From contig NZ_JBGKAD010000001.1 in assembly GCF_041361345.1 (NCBI RefSeq), positions 434,001 through 498,000 of the forward strand: a stretch of DNA of 64,000 nucleotides. Direction: 5' to 3'. Below the pieces are notes generated by a model. The model made no database searches. It was given only the letters and a program-made list of their open reading frames with translations, and had not been told where the DNA came from. This stretch comes from Halobaculum sp. MBLA0147 (GTDB taxonomy: Archaea; Halobacteriota; Halobacteria; Halobacteriales; Haloferacaceae). Position 1 is the stretch's first letter. Each line of letters starts with the position of its first letter. Below, piece by piece: positions 17,529 to 26,149 of the stretch. The translations under genes were made by a program, and so were the position numbers.

Positions 17529-18577
17529 GTCTCACCGCTGGGCCCCCACCCACAAGTGTCTGATGCACGTGCGTGCCCTAAAGCCCTAAGACAGGCCTTC
17601 GAATCACGGGTGCCACTCCAATCGGCCGTGTACGGCGGGTTCTGGGCGTCTCGACGGTCGAGTCCGGCGAGGACCGTGTACTCATTTCTCTGTCTTACTG
17701 CACGACCCCGGTCCCCCCGACCGAGTGGACGAACCGACCACTCCACGGTCCGGTTGCGGTCCGTGCCGACGGGAGTTGAGGTCCGACCAGACGACAGCCC
17801 ACCCGGTCGGTCCAGACCCGACGACGTTCGCGGGTCCGTCGAGTCGGAGCCGTTGCGCCCCCGGGACTACCTCGACACCACCCGCAGGCGACCACTACCA
17901 GTGCCGTGTTCCCGGTCGACGGAGAGCGGGAGGTGTCGCCGGGTCGTCCGGCACGCCGCCGGGTCCGAACGAGGATCGGCGACGGGAGTGACCCGGGCAG
18001 CGACGACCACCACGGACGGCGCGACCGGGCCCCAGTGGACGACGGCGCGAGTCGGAAAGCCGGAGCAGAGAGACCGCCGACACCCGAGGCGGGAGAGACG
18101 AGCGACGAGGGGTGTGGTCCGACAGGTCCGCGGGCCCCGCGGATGCCAGCCGCGAGGACCGGCGACTCCAGGTCCGTCGCCAGGGTACCCGAGTGGTGTT
18201 TCTCGATCGACTGTGGCCGGTCGGTCCACGTGGGAGATCGAGAACGTGGCCAGAACGGACTGCCTGTGGCGAGTCGACAGCGCGCGGCAGTGGTGCGACT
18301 CGGTCGTTTCGCCGCGTGGCGTTCGGTCCACGGTACACAAATTGTATGTCGCTATACAGACGGCTCGCCCGGGAGTGACCTCGCGAACTCGCCCCTCGGG
18401 GGGCGCGGCGTTCCTGCTCGACGAGGACCACACCGTCGGGTTCCGAGTTACCGGGAGCCGAGCCCGAAACACGGCGAGACGACCAGACGACGCTACCGCC
18501 CGTCGGTTTAGACTCGTCTAACGATCTAGTTAGACCGAAGCCATTACGTGTGTCAGTCGTCTTCACTCCGGACGAGT
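17529..18577. other. Gene-free region of about 1 kb between integrase operon and metal importer
   Basis: No reading frame here has haloarchaeal character: all are arginine/serine/proline-rich and none has a recognisable domain on either strand. Visible elements are a TTTAGG-type TATA site for the DUF5805-like gene (minus strand, near 17578-17584), an AT-rich patch around 18335-18357 (TACACAAATTGTATG and CTATACAG), and the operator candidate at 18508-18535. A sequence near 17599 resembles a tRNA T-loop but its flanks do not pair. It may be a decayed integrated element or hold an unrecognised RNA. Confidence 0.5.
18508..18535. promoter_or_regulatory. Palindromic operator candidate upstream of the Zn/Mn importer
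   Basis: A perfect inverted repeat TTAGAC-TC-GTCTAA occupies 18508-18521, and a third half-site TTAGAC follows at 18530-18535. The group ends 42 nt before the ATG of the substrate-binding protein gene. Position and symmetry fit a dimeric metalloregulator (DtxR/SirR or Fur type) controlling metal uptake; the regulator identity is inference. Confidence 0.65.
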
Positions 18578-19648
18578 ATGACCGAGCACACGTTCGAACC
18601 GCGACGCGTGAGTCGTCGCGAGGCACTGGCCGCCGGCGCAGGGGCGGCAGTCGCCGGGTTGAGTGGCTGTCTCTCGGGCGGTGGACAGACGAGTGGATCG
18701 ACGGGCGACTCGGCGGCGGACGACGGGCCGACGGTCGTGGCGTCCTTCTTCAGTTTCTACGACTTCGGCCGCGAGATCGCCCGCGACACGCCGATCACCG
18801 TCGAGAACCTCGTTCCGACGGGCCTGCACGGCCACGGGTGGGAACCCAACACGAGCGTCACCAAGCGGATCGTCGAGGCGGACGCGTTCCTCCACGTCGG
18901 CCCGGACTTCCAGCCGTGGGCCGACAGAGCGATCCGGACGATCGAAGACGACGGGGTCGACACGATGTTGATCGACGCCCGCGAGGGGATCGAGTTGGCG
19001 AGTCTCGCCGCCACGCTCGACAGCGACGAGGAGGGTGTCGGCGAGAACCGTGGGAAGGACCCGCACTTCTGGCTCGACCCGCAGCGCGCGAAGCAGAGTG
19101 TCGACAACATCACCGAGGGGTTCGTCGCGTTGGCCCCAGACGCCGAGGATCGGCTCCGAGAGAACGCGGAGCGGTACAAGACGGAGACGCTCGAGCAGAT
19201 CGACGCGGACTACCGGGCCATCTTCGACGCGGCCGAGCGCGACGTGGTGCAACTCGCCGCCCACAACGCCTTCCAGTACATCGGACTGCGGTACGGCGTC
19301 GAGATGCGGCCGCTCGTCGTCAACTTGGCCGCCAGCGGCGACGTGAAGCCCTCGGACATCGTCGACGCGAAGCGGGTGATCTCGGAGAACGACATCCGGT
19401 ACATCGCGAACGGCGTCTTCGAGTCCCGCCGCCCCGCGAAACAGCTCGTCGCGGAGACGGCGGTGGAGGCGTACTTCCCCGTCACGCCGTACGCCGGCGT
19501 CCGCGAGGAGTGGGTCGAGGAGAACTGGGGGTACGAAGAGATCGCGTACAACATCAACATGCCCACGTTCGAGATCGTCCTCGGTAACGTCGCCCCCGAG
19601 GAGATCGAGATCGACGGGTGGACCGACAAGTGGCGGAACTTCGAGTGA
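18578..19648 (+). CDS. Zn/Mn ABC transporter substrate-binding lipoprotein
   Basis: A cluster A-I (ZnuA/TroA-type) metal-binding protein of 356 residues. The N-terminus has a Tat motif (VSRREALAAGAGAAVAG) ending in a lipobox LSGC, so it is exported folded and lipid-anchored outside the membrane. Metal-site features are conserved: GLHGHGWEPNTS, KDPHFWLDPQ and AAHNAFQYIG supply histidines. The His-rich acidic loop of zinc-specific ZnuA is absent, which would also suit manganese. The ATG at 18578 starts the signal. It is followed after 6 nt by the ATPase gene and then the permease gene, making a complete importer operon behind the palindromic operator candidate. Confidence 0.92.
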   Translation: MTEHTFEPRRVSRREALAAGAGAAVAGLSGCLSGGGQTSGSTGDSAADDGPTVVASFFSFYDFGREIARDTPITVENLVPTGLHGHGWEPNTSVTKRIVEADAFLHVGPDFQPWADRAIRTIEDDGVDTMLIDAREGIELASLAATLDSDEEGVGENRGKDPHFWLDPQRAKQSVDNITEGFVALAPDAEDRLRENAERYKTETLEQIDADYRAIFDAAERDVVQLAAHNAFQYIGLRYGVEMRPLVVNLAASGDVKPSDIVDAKRVISENDIRYIANGVFESRRPAKQLVAETAVEAYFPVTPYAGVREEWVEENWGYEEIAYNINMPTFEIVLGNVAPEEIEIDGWTDKWRNFE

Positions 19649-19654
19649 TCTACA

Positions 19655-20587
19655 GTGCGTACTGATACCGACGGAACGGAGCGGGATGGGGACCGTGGGA
19701 GTCGGGCTGCTCGGGGAGACGCCGCCTACCTCGCGACGGACGGGACGAACCTCGCGACGGACGGCGGTACCCCCGTGACGGGCGGGACGAACCTCGCGGC
19801 GGACGGCGGTACCCCCGTGACGGACGGACCAGCCACGGAGGTGGACGCCGAGCGGGTGATCGAGTTGACGAACGTCACGTTCGGCTACACCGCGACACCA
19901 GTGATCGAGGACGTGACACTCGGGATCGAGCCCGGGGAGTTCGTCGCCGTCGTCGGCCCCAACGGCTCCGGGAAGTCCACGCTGATGGAGCTGATGGTCG
20001 GCCTCCGACGGCCCGACGAGGGACGCGCACGGCTGTTCGGCGAGCCGGCACACCGGTTCGACGACGGCGAACGGCTCGGCTACGTCGCCCAACACGCCAG
20101 CGCGTCCAAGGAGATGCCGATCACCGTCCGCGAGGTGGTCCGGATGGGCCGGTTCCCACACGTCGGGTTCGGCCGACTGGACGCCGACGACGAGGCGATC
20201 GTGGACGCCGCCATCGAGACGGTCGGGATGGACGCGTTCGCGAACCGGCGCGTCACGCAGTTGTCCGGGGGACAGCGCCAGCGAGCGTTCATCGCTCGTG
20301 CGCTCGCCAGCGAGGCGGACCTGCTCGTGTTGGACGAGCCGACGGTGGGCGTCGACGCCGAGTCCGTCGAGGCGTTCTACGATCTGCTGCAGACGCTCAA
20401 CGACCGCGGGATCACGGTGTTGTTGATCGAACACGACCTCGCGGCGGTCGTCGACCACGCCGACCGCGTCGTCTGTCTCAACCGTGCGGTGTACTTCGAC
20501 GGCCCGGCCGACGAGTTCGTCGACAGCGAGGCACTGGCGCGCGCCTTCGGCGGTGCGGCCGGGCTACTCGGAGGTGACGGGGCGTGA
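19655..20587 (+). CDS. Zn/Mn ABC transporter ATP-binding protein
   Basis: ATPase of the metal importer. Walker A is GPNGSGKSTL, the signature is LSGGQRQRAFIARAL, Walker B is LLVLDEP and the switch histidine is in LIEHDLAAVV. The ABC domain begins only around residue 66 (RVIELTNVTFGYT). The preceding 60 residues are an acidic extension containing a 14-residue repeat encoded by a 42-bp tandem DNA repeat. GTG codons at 19775 and 19817, one in each repeat copy, are equally possible starts, so the extension may be partly untranslated. The stop overlaps the permease start as GTGA. Confidence 0.92.
   Translation: MRTDTDGTERDGDRGSRAARGDAAYLATDGTNLATDGGTPVTGGTNLAADGGTPVTDGPATEVDAERVIELTNVTFGYTATPVIEDVTLGIEPGEFVAVVGPNGSGKSTLMELMVGLRRPDEGRARLFGEPAHRFDDGERLGYVAQHASASKEMPITVREVVRMGRFPHVGFGRLDADDEAIVDAAIETVGMDAFANRRVTQLSGGQRQRAFIARALASEADLLVLDEPTVGVDAESVEAFYDLLQTLNDRGITVLLIEHDLAAVVDHADRVVCLNRAVYFDGPADEFVDSEALARAFGGAAGLLGGDGA
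19741..19824. repeat. 42-bp tandem repeat at the start of the ABC ATPase gene
   Basis: Two copies at 19741-19782 and 19783-19824 of a unit beginning CGGGACGAACCTCGCG. Each contains an in-frame GTG that could serve as start codon. The period keeps frame (14 codons). Confidence 0.9.
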
Positions 20588-21660
20588 CGCCGCTCGTCGC
20601 CGGGGTGGTGGCGTGGCTCGGGTCGCTCGTCGCGCCGCCGCGAGGGGCGTCTCGTAGTGGGATCGGCCCGCTCCAGACGGAGCCCGACACGACCCTGTTC
20701 GAGCCGCTGTACGGACTGTTGGACCTGTGGTCGGCGCTGCTCTCGGAGGCCGCGAAGCTGACCGGGCTGGAGTTGATCCAGTACGGGTTCATGCACCGTG
20801 CGATCCTCGTCGGGCTGTGTATCGGGGTGATGGCCCCGCTGATCGGGACGTTCCTCGTCCACCGACAGCTCGCACTGATCGGGGACGCACTCGCACACAC
20901 CGGGTTCGCGGGCGTCGCCGTCGGGTTGTTCCTCAACGCGGTGATCGACCTCGGGGTGTCGCCGTACCTGACGGCGGTGATCGTCGCGATGATCGCCGCG
21001 CTGTGTATCGAGTTGATCTCGGAGGTGACGGACGCCTACAACGACGTGTCGATGGCGATCGTGCTCTCGACGGGGTTCGCCCTCGGGACGACACTGATCT
21101 CGCTGAACGCGGGTGGGTTGGCCGTCGGCGTCAACCAGTTCCTCTTCGGGAACCTCTCGACGGTGTCGAAGGAGAGCGCGGCGATCCTCCTCGTGTTGTT
21201 CGCGGTGATCGTCGGGACGGTCGGCCTGACTCGCAACCAGTTGCTGTACGTCACCTTCGACGAGCGCGCGGCGGCCGTCTCCGGCATCCCGGTGCGGTGG
21301 TACAACCGCGTCGTGGTGATGTTGACCGCGATGGTGGTCGTCGGCGCGATGCAGATCATGGGCGTGATCCTCGTCGCCGCGATGCTGGTGGTCCCGGTCG
21401 CGGGTGCGACACAGGTGTCCCGGAGCTTCGGCGAGTCGATCTTCGTCTCCATCGCACTCGCGGAGATCGCCGTCACGCTCGGGATCGCCGTCGCCTACTA
21501 CGGCGAGGCGACGGCGGGCGGCGTGATCGTCCTCGTCGCCGTCGGCGTGTACGTCCTCGCCGTGATCGCCGGGAAACTCCAGACGATGCTGTCCGACGAA
21601 CAGGCGGCAGAGACCGGTGGGATCGACGTCGACGCCGGACAGTCCGACCGCGCCGACTGA
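20584..21660 (+). CDS. Zn/Mn ABC transporter permease
   Basis: A 358-residue ABC-3-type (ZnuB/MntB) permease. After an N-terminal stretch of about 50 residues that includes one hydrophobic segment, it has about eight membrane helices. The family pattern VHRQLALIGDALAHTGFAGVAVG lies after the first conserved helix and is where the ATPase docks. MQIMGVILVAAMLVVPVAGA is the usual later helix. The C-terminus is short and acidic. It starts within the last codon of the ATPase gene (GTGA overlap), so the three importer genes are translationally linked. Substrate is zinc or manganese. Confidence 0.92.
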   Translation: MTPLVAGVVAWLGSLVAPPRGASRSGIGPLQTEPDTTLFEPLYGLLDLWSALLSEAAKLTGLELIQYGFMHRAILVGLCIGVMAPLIGTFLVHRQLALIGDALAHTGFAGVAVGLFLNAVIDLGVSPYLTAVIVAMIAALCIELISEVTDAYNDVSMAIVLSTGFALGTTLISLNAGGLAVGVNQFLFGNLSTVSKESAAILLVLFAVIVGTVGLTRNQLLYVTFDERAAAVSGIPVRWYNRVVVMLTAMVVVGAMQIMGVILVAAMLVVPVAGATQVSRSFGESIFVSIALAEIAVTLGIAVAYYGEATAGGVIVLVAVGVYVLAVIAGKLQTMLSDEQAAETGGIDVDAGQSDRAD

Positions 21661-21731
21661 GGGTTCGGTCGCCGCCGGTCGGTGCGTCCGCTCTCGGTCT
21701 CACCGGCTCCAGGTCGGTCCACTGCGCCGGC

Positions 21732-22133
21732 TCACGAGAGTCCGAGCGCCTCCCTCGCCACCCGTGAGTCGGTGCCGACGGACCGGGTCACCCCCTCCGC
21801 GTCTGGAGTCGGTGCCGCCCGCGCGACCCGTCTCGCGTCGCCGGGCTCCGGACAGACGACGGCGGCCGAACACGCCCTGTCGAACAGCTCCGTCAGCAGG
21901 TCCGCCCACACGTCAGCCACGCCCCGCTCCCAGACCCCACTCGCCGTGAGGTCGACCAGCACGCCACGCACGCCCGGCGCACGCGCCTCGTAAGCCACCG
22001 TGTTCGCCAACCGCTCGGCCGCTCGTACCGACCCGTCGAGCCGTCGGGGGCGGCACACGACGACTCCCTCTCTCCGGTCCACGTTCGGCTCCGTCTCGAG
22101 ACCGCTCCCCCCGGTCGAACCGTGCTTGGACAT
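21732..22133 (-). CDS. Small protein of unknown function
   Basis: I do not recognise the family. The ATG at 22133 gives a 133-residue protein starting MSKHGSTGGSG. The core has alternating strands and helices (EGVVVCRPRRLDG, then APGVRGVLVDLTASGVW, then ACSAAVVCPEPGDARRVARA), a pattern that could be a small Rossmann-like or STAS-like alpha/beta domain; this is only a shape argument. There is no signal or membrane helix. It is a single gene on the minus strand, convergent with the metal permease. Confidence 0.55.
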   Translation of the reverse strand: MSKHGSTGGSGLETEPNVDRREGVVVCRPRRLDGSVRAAERLANTVAYEARAPGVRGVLVDLTASGVWERGVADVWADLLTELFDRACSAAVVCPEPGDARRVARAAPTPDAEGVTRSVGTDSRVAREALGLS

Positions 22134-22259
22134 CGTTAACACGGTACGACCACCCCGACAAGAGAGTAACGGACGTGTCACCACGGAGTCGACAGTTTTC
22201 GACCGACTGAGATCTCGCGAGAAGTGAGTCGTCGCGGGGGACGGCAAGTGGTCGTCGAG

Positions 22260-23594
22260 TCAGCGACTCACGCGGCGTTCGATCACGGACTCGGGGTCCT
22301 CGTACCCCTCCTCGTGGCGGACGCACTTGCTGAAGCGGCCGTCCTCGTCGACGACGTGTGCCTCCGGGCGTTGCTCGTTACAGACGGAGCCGAACGCCTC
22401 GCGGATCACCGCGGTCGCCACCTCGTCGTCGCCACTGCGTGACGCCTCCAGCGCGCGGTCGATCTCCGACTGTGCCTGGTCCGGCAGCGCAACGTCGCCG
22501 AAGAGGTCCTCGTAGATCTCGTCGACGTCGTCGCGCGGTGACCGGCCGAGCAGCGTCTTCACACGCTCGATCAGTCCCTCGTCGGCCTGCGCCCGCGCCC
22601 GGAACACCGTCACTAACGACTCGATCCCGGCCCACGCCTCCTCCGAGAGGGTCTCGTACTCGTCGGGGCGGACCTTCGCCGGACAGCGCGTGACGAACCG
22701 ACACCCCTGTGGCGGGTCACGCGGCGACGGCGGTGTGCCGCGCAGGGTGACTCGCTGGCGGTCCGGCCCCGCACTCCCGGGGATCGCCGACAGCAACGAG
22801 ATCGTGTACGGGTGTGAGGGGTCCGTGTAGACGGACTCCGTCGGGCCGAGTTCCACCACGTTCCCGAGGTACATCACCGCCACGCGGTCGCAGATGTGCC
22901 GGACGACACTCAGGTCGTGGGCGATGAACAGGTACGTCAGGTCCAACTCGTCTTGGAGCCGGTCGAGCAGGTTGATGATCCGCGCCTGCACGGACACGTC
23001 CAGCGCCGACACCGGCTCGTCCAACACGATGAACTCCGGTTCCAGTGCCAACGCACGGGCGATCCCGATCCGCTGGCGCTGGCCGCCGGAGAACTGGTGG
23101 GGGTAGCGGTAGTAGTGTTCCTCGCGGAGCCCCACCTCGTCGATCAACTCGAAGACGCGGTCGCGTCGCTTCGCTGCCGTCTTCCAGTCGTGGGCGTCCA
23201 ACGGCTCCCGGATGATCTCGCCGACCGTCATCCGGTCGTTGAGACTGGAGTCGGGGTCCTGGAACACCATCTGCGCGTCCCGCTGCCACTCGCGCTGGTC
23301 GACTCCCGAGATGGTCGTCACGTCCGTCCCGTCCGAGAGCACCTGTCCGTCGGTCGCCTCCTCCAGGCCGAGGATCGTCCGGCCGAGCGTGGTCTTCCCA
23401 CACCCGGACTCGCCGACGACACCCAGCGTCTCCCCCTTGCGGAGGTCGAACGAGACGCCGTCGACCGCCTTCACGGGGTCCGAGACGAACGTGCCGTCGT
23501 CGTAGTACTTCTTCAGGTTCCGTACCTCCAGCAGCGTCTCGGCCGTCGTCTCCGGCCGGTCGCTCGTCGGGTCGGCGTGGGTTCCGGTACTCAC
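22260..23594 (-). CDS. Oligopeptide/dipeptide ABC transporter ATP-binding protein (DppF/OppF type)
   Basis: Second ATPase of the peptide importer, 444 residues. Walker A GESGCGKTTLGR, signature FSGGQRQRIGIARAL, Walker B FIVLDEPVSALDVS and switch LFIAHDLSVVRHI are all intact, followed by the oligopeptide-type C-terminal domain with a cysteine in PQGCRFVTRCPAK. Members with such cysteines may hold an iron-sulfur cluster; C-x-C-type ligands are only partly visible here. A further 110-residue acidic tail is longer than in bacterial OppF and includes VCNEQRPEAH. It overlaps the preceding dppD-type gene by 4 nt (ATGA) and is the last gene of the operon. Confidence 0.92.
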   Translation of the reverse strand: MSTGTHADPTSDRPETTAETLLEVRNLKKYYDDGTFVSDPVKAVDGVSFDLRKGETLGVVGESGCGKTTLGRTILGLEEATDGQVLSDGTDVTTISGVDQREWQRDAQMVFQDPDSSLNDRMTVGEIIREPLDAHDWKTAAKRRDRVFELIDEVGLREEHYYRYPHQFSGGQRQRIGIARALALEPEFIVLDEPVSALDVSVQARIINLLDRLQDELDLTYLFIAHDLSVVRHICDRVAVMYLGNVVELGPTESVYTDPSHPYTISLLSAIPGSAGPDRQRVTLRGTPPSPRDPPQGCRFVTRCPAKVRPDEYETLSEEAWAGIESLVTVFRARAQADEGLIERVKTLLGRSPRDDVDEIYEDLFGDVALPDQAQSEIDRALEASRSGDDEVATAVIREAFGSVCNEQRPEAHVVDEDGRFSKCVRHEEGYEDPESVIERRVSR

Positions 23595-24691
23595 TGTGGG
23601 TCACCTCCGTCGGTCGCGGCGCCCGCACCGCCGGTGTCGTACGTCGCCTCGTCGGGCGAGTGTGCGAACCGATCCTCGTGGAGGAGACACGCCGCGGTGT
23701 GGTCGCCGCCGTCACCGACGACGACGTGTTCTGGGTGGATCCGCTCGCACTCCTCGAACGCCGCGGGACACCGCGGCGCGAACCGACACTCGTCCGGCTC
23801 GCTCGTCGGCGTCGGCACCTCGCCGCCGATCGTCGGCAGTTCGTCCCCGTCGGCGGTCCGCCCCGGAATCGAGGCGAGCAGCCCCCGCGTGTAGGGGTGT
23901 TGTGGCGACTCGAACAGTCGCTCGACCGAGGCCGTCTCGACGACCTCCCCCGCGTACATCACGTTCACGCGGTCGGCGATCTCCTCGATCACACCCATGT
24001 CGTGGGTGATGAACAGGATACCGAGGTCCTGCTCGCGCTGGAGCTCGTCCAGCAACTCCAGGATCTGCGCCTGGATCGTCACGTCCAGCGCCGTCGTCGG
24101 CTCGTCACACACCAGCAGGTCCGGGTCACACGCCAGCGCGATGGCGATCACCGCGCGCTGTCGCATCCCGCCGGAGTACTGGTGTGGGTACTCCGAGAGG
24201 CGCCGCGGCGCGTCCGGGATCCCGACCGCCTCCAGCAGCCGGATGGCCTCCTCGCGCGCCTCCTGGCCGCGGAGGTCCTGGTGGATGCGCAGTGCCTCCC
24301 GGATCTGGTTGCCCACCGTGTACACCGGGTTCATCGAGTTGATCGGGTCCTGGAACACGATCGAGAGGTCCCCGCGGTGGGCGTCCCAGTTGTCGCCCGT
24401 CAACTCGTCTCCTTTGAACCGGATCGAGCCGCTCTCGACGCGGCCCGGTTCCTCGACGAGCCCCAGGATCGTCCGTGCCGTGACGGACTTCCCCGACCCC
24501 GACTCGCCGACCAGTCCGACCGTCTCGCCGGCGTCGATGTCGAGCGTCACCCCGTCGACGGCGCGGATCGTCTCCTTGTCCGTGTAGAACGTGGTGTGCA
24601 GGTCCTCGACGGCCAACAACGGCTCGTCGGCCGGCCAGTCGTCCGTCTCGCCGGCCGGCGTCTCCGTGGTCGCCGCGTCGTCGACGGCCAT
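23591..24691 (-). CDS. Oligopeptide/dipeptide ABC transporter ATP-binding protein (DppD/OppD type)
   Basis: First ATPase of the peptide importer, 366 residues. Walker A GESGSGKSVTARTILG, signature YSGGMRQRAVIAIALAC, Walker B LLVCDEPTTALDVT and switch LFITHDMGVIEEI are intact. The oligopeptide C-terminal motif with CRFAPRCPAAFEEC follows, as expected for OppD/DppD. The SVTARTI after Walker A, rather than TTLGR, marks it as the D-type partner of the downstream F-type ATPase. Its start shares one nucleotide with the stop of the permease gene. Confidence 0.93.
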   Translation of the reverse strand: MAVDDAATTETPAGETDDWPADEPLLAVEDLHTTFYTDKETIRAVDGVTLDIDAGETVGLVGESGSGKSVTARTILGLVEEPGRVESGSIRFKGDELTGDNWDAHRGDLSIVFQDPINSMNPVYTVGNQIREALRIHQDLRGQEAREEAIRLLEAVGIPDAPRRLSEYPHQYSGGMRQRAVIAIALACDPDLLVCDEPTTALDVTIQAQILELLDELQREQDLGILFITHDMGVIEEIADRVNVMYAGEVVETASVERLFESPQHPYTRGLLASIPGRTADGDELPTIGGEVPTPTSEPDECRFAPRCPAAFEECERIHPEHVVVGDGGDHTAACLLHEDRFAHSPDEATYDTGGAGAATDGGDPQ

Positions 24692-26148
24692 CAGGCACCA
24701 CCTCCACGGCCGCCGGCCTCACCCTCGCCGCCCGCCTGGTCGGACTCGGGGTCGATCGCGTCCCGGATGCCGTCACCGAGCGCGTTGAACCCGGTGACGA
24801 CGAGCGTGATCAAGATGCCCGGGATCAGCGAGATGTGCCAGGAGGCCGTCGTGACGTAGTCTTGGCCGGCGTTGACGGCGCGTCCCCACTCGGGCGTCGG
24901 CGGGTTGACGCCCAGCCCGAGGAACGACAGCCCCGCGATGGCGATGATCGCGCCGCCGAGCGTCATCGAGCCGTACACCAGGATGTACCCCGTGATGTAC
25001 GGGAGCATGTGTTTCCGCATGATCGCCGTCGGCGACTGGCCGAACGCCTTCGCGGCGTCGACCCACTCCTGTTCGGACACCTGCAACGCCGGCCCACGGA
25101 ACGACCGCCACATCGCCGGCCAGCCGGTCCCGGCGAAGATCAGCGCCAGTACGAACGCCCCGGAGTAGATCTTCCCGATCCACGTCCCCGAGAGGATCAC
25201 CGTCAGCATGATGAGCAACAACAACTGGGGCATCCCCATCACGGCGTCGGAGACCAACACGGTCGTCAGGTCCACCGCCCCCTTGTAGTAGGCGGTGACC
25301 AACGCCAGGATCACCGCGATCCCGGCCGACAGCGTCACCGAGAGCAACCCGATGATCAACGAGATCCGCGAGCCGTGTGCGATGAAGGTGAACAGGTCCT
25401 TGCCACTCGGGAGCGTCCCGAACGGGTGGAACCGCCCGAAGTCGTCGTACGCCCACACGCCGACGTTCTCCTGTGGCGTCCCCTGTGACTGCGATCCGAG
25501 GTTCGCCTGCCCGACGGTCGCCGTCTCCGTCCCGCCGCTGGTCCAGTAGGTCACCTCGTAGCTGTACGGGTTCGCCAGGTTCGCCTCGACCGTCGTCGGA
25601 CTCATCGAGGGGGCGAACACCACCATCACGAAGAACATGAACACGACCGTGAGCCCGAACAGCCCCCACGAGTGGTCGCGCATCCGGTCGATCACGTCGT
25701 CGCGGGGCGTCCAGTCGGCGACACGGTAGTGAGTCCGGTACCAGTCGTAGCCGACCCAGGTCCACGCCAACAGCCCGAACGCGTACGCGTAGATCAGCAC
25801 CGTCCGCACCAGCCACGCCATCGCCGGCGCCAACCCGAAGAAGGTGTTCCGGTACCCGGTGCCGTCGTAGTACCCCTGGTTCGGGATCGTCTCCCGCGAC
25901 AACAGTGTCGGCACCTCGCCGGCGGCCGTCTCCGCCGCCACGACCGCCTCGACGCGACTCACGACCGGGAGCGCGCCCAGGGCGTCACTCAGCAGTGTCA
26001 GGGCGAACTCCGCGAGCGCCCCCGCCTCCAACAACAACAGGACCCCGGCGACGCCGGTCCAGACGACCGCCGGCCGCGGGTTGTTTCGGAGTCGGTCTCC
26101 GAACGGTGCCGCCTCGCTGTCTCTGTAGGTGCGTGTCGGTGTCGCCAT
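24691..26148 (-). CDS. Oligopeptide/dipeptide ABC transporter permease (DppC type)
   Basis: Inner-membrane permease of 485 residues, much longer than the usual roughly 300. After one N-terminal helix (VVWTGVAGVLLLLEAGALAE) there is an insertion of about 150 residues with further helices and an extracellular segment, then the standard C-type core starting HPFGTLPSGKDLF. The ATPase-contact EAA-type loop is EQEWVDAAKAFGQSPTAIMRKH. The last helix is followed by an acidic Gly-rich tail. It pairs with the DppB-type protein encoded just upstream (1-nt gap). Confidence 0.92.
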   Translation of the reverse strand: MATPTRTYRDSEAAPFGDRLRNNPRPAVVWTGVAGVLLLLEAGALAEFALTLLSDALGALPVVSRVEAVVAAETAAGEVPTLLSRETIPNQGYYDGTGYRNTFFGLAPAMAWLVRTVLIYAYAFGLLAWTWVGYDWYRTHYRVADWTPRDDVIDRMRDHSWGLFGLTVVFMFFVMVVFAPSMSPTTVEANLANPYSYEVTYWTSGGTETATVGQANLGSQSQGTPQENVGVWAYDDFGRFHPFGTLPSGKDLFTFIAHGSRISLIIGLLSVTLSAGIAVILALVTAYYKGAVDLTTVLVSDAVMGMPQLLLLIMLTVILSGTWIGKIYSGAFVLALIFAGTGWPAMWRSFRGPALQVSEQEWVDAAKAFGQSPTAIMRKHMLPYITGYILVYGSMTLGGAIIAIAGLSFLGLGVNPPTPEWGRAVNAGQDYVTTASWHISLIPGILITLVVTGFNALGDGIRDAIDPESDQAGGEGEAGGRGGGA

Positions 26149-26149
26149 C

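Noticed and set aside
17577-17625. tRNA-like 3' end (TTCGAATCACGGG, possible attachment site) beside the integrase operon
   Set aside because: The bases flanking the T-loop-like TTCGAAT do not pair, no acceptor or anticodon stem can be built, and no second copy was seen.
18374-18520. Short plus-strand reading frame after the CTATACAG site
   Set aside because: 48 arginine-rich residues, wrong spacing to the TATA-like box, and its stop falls inside the operator candidate.
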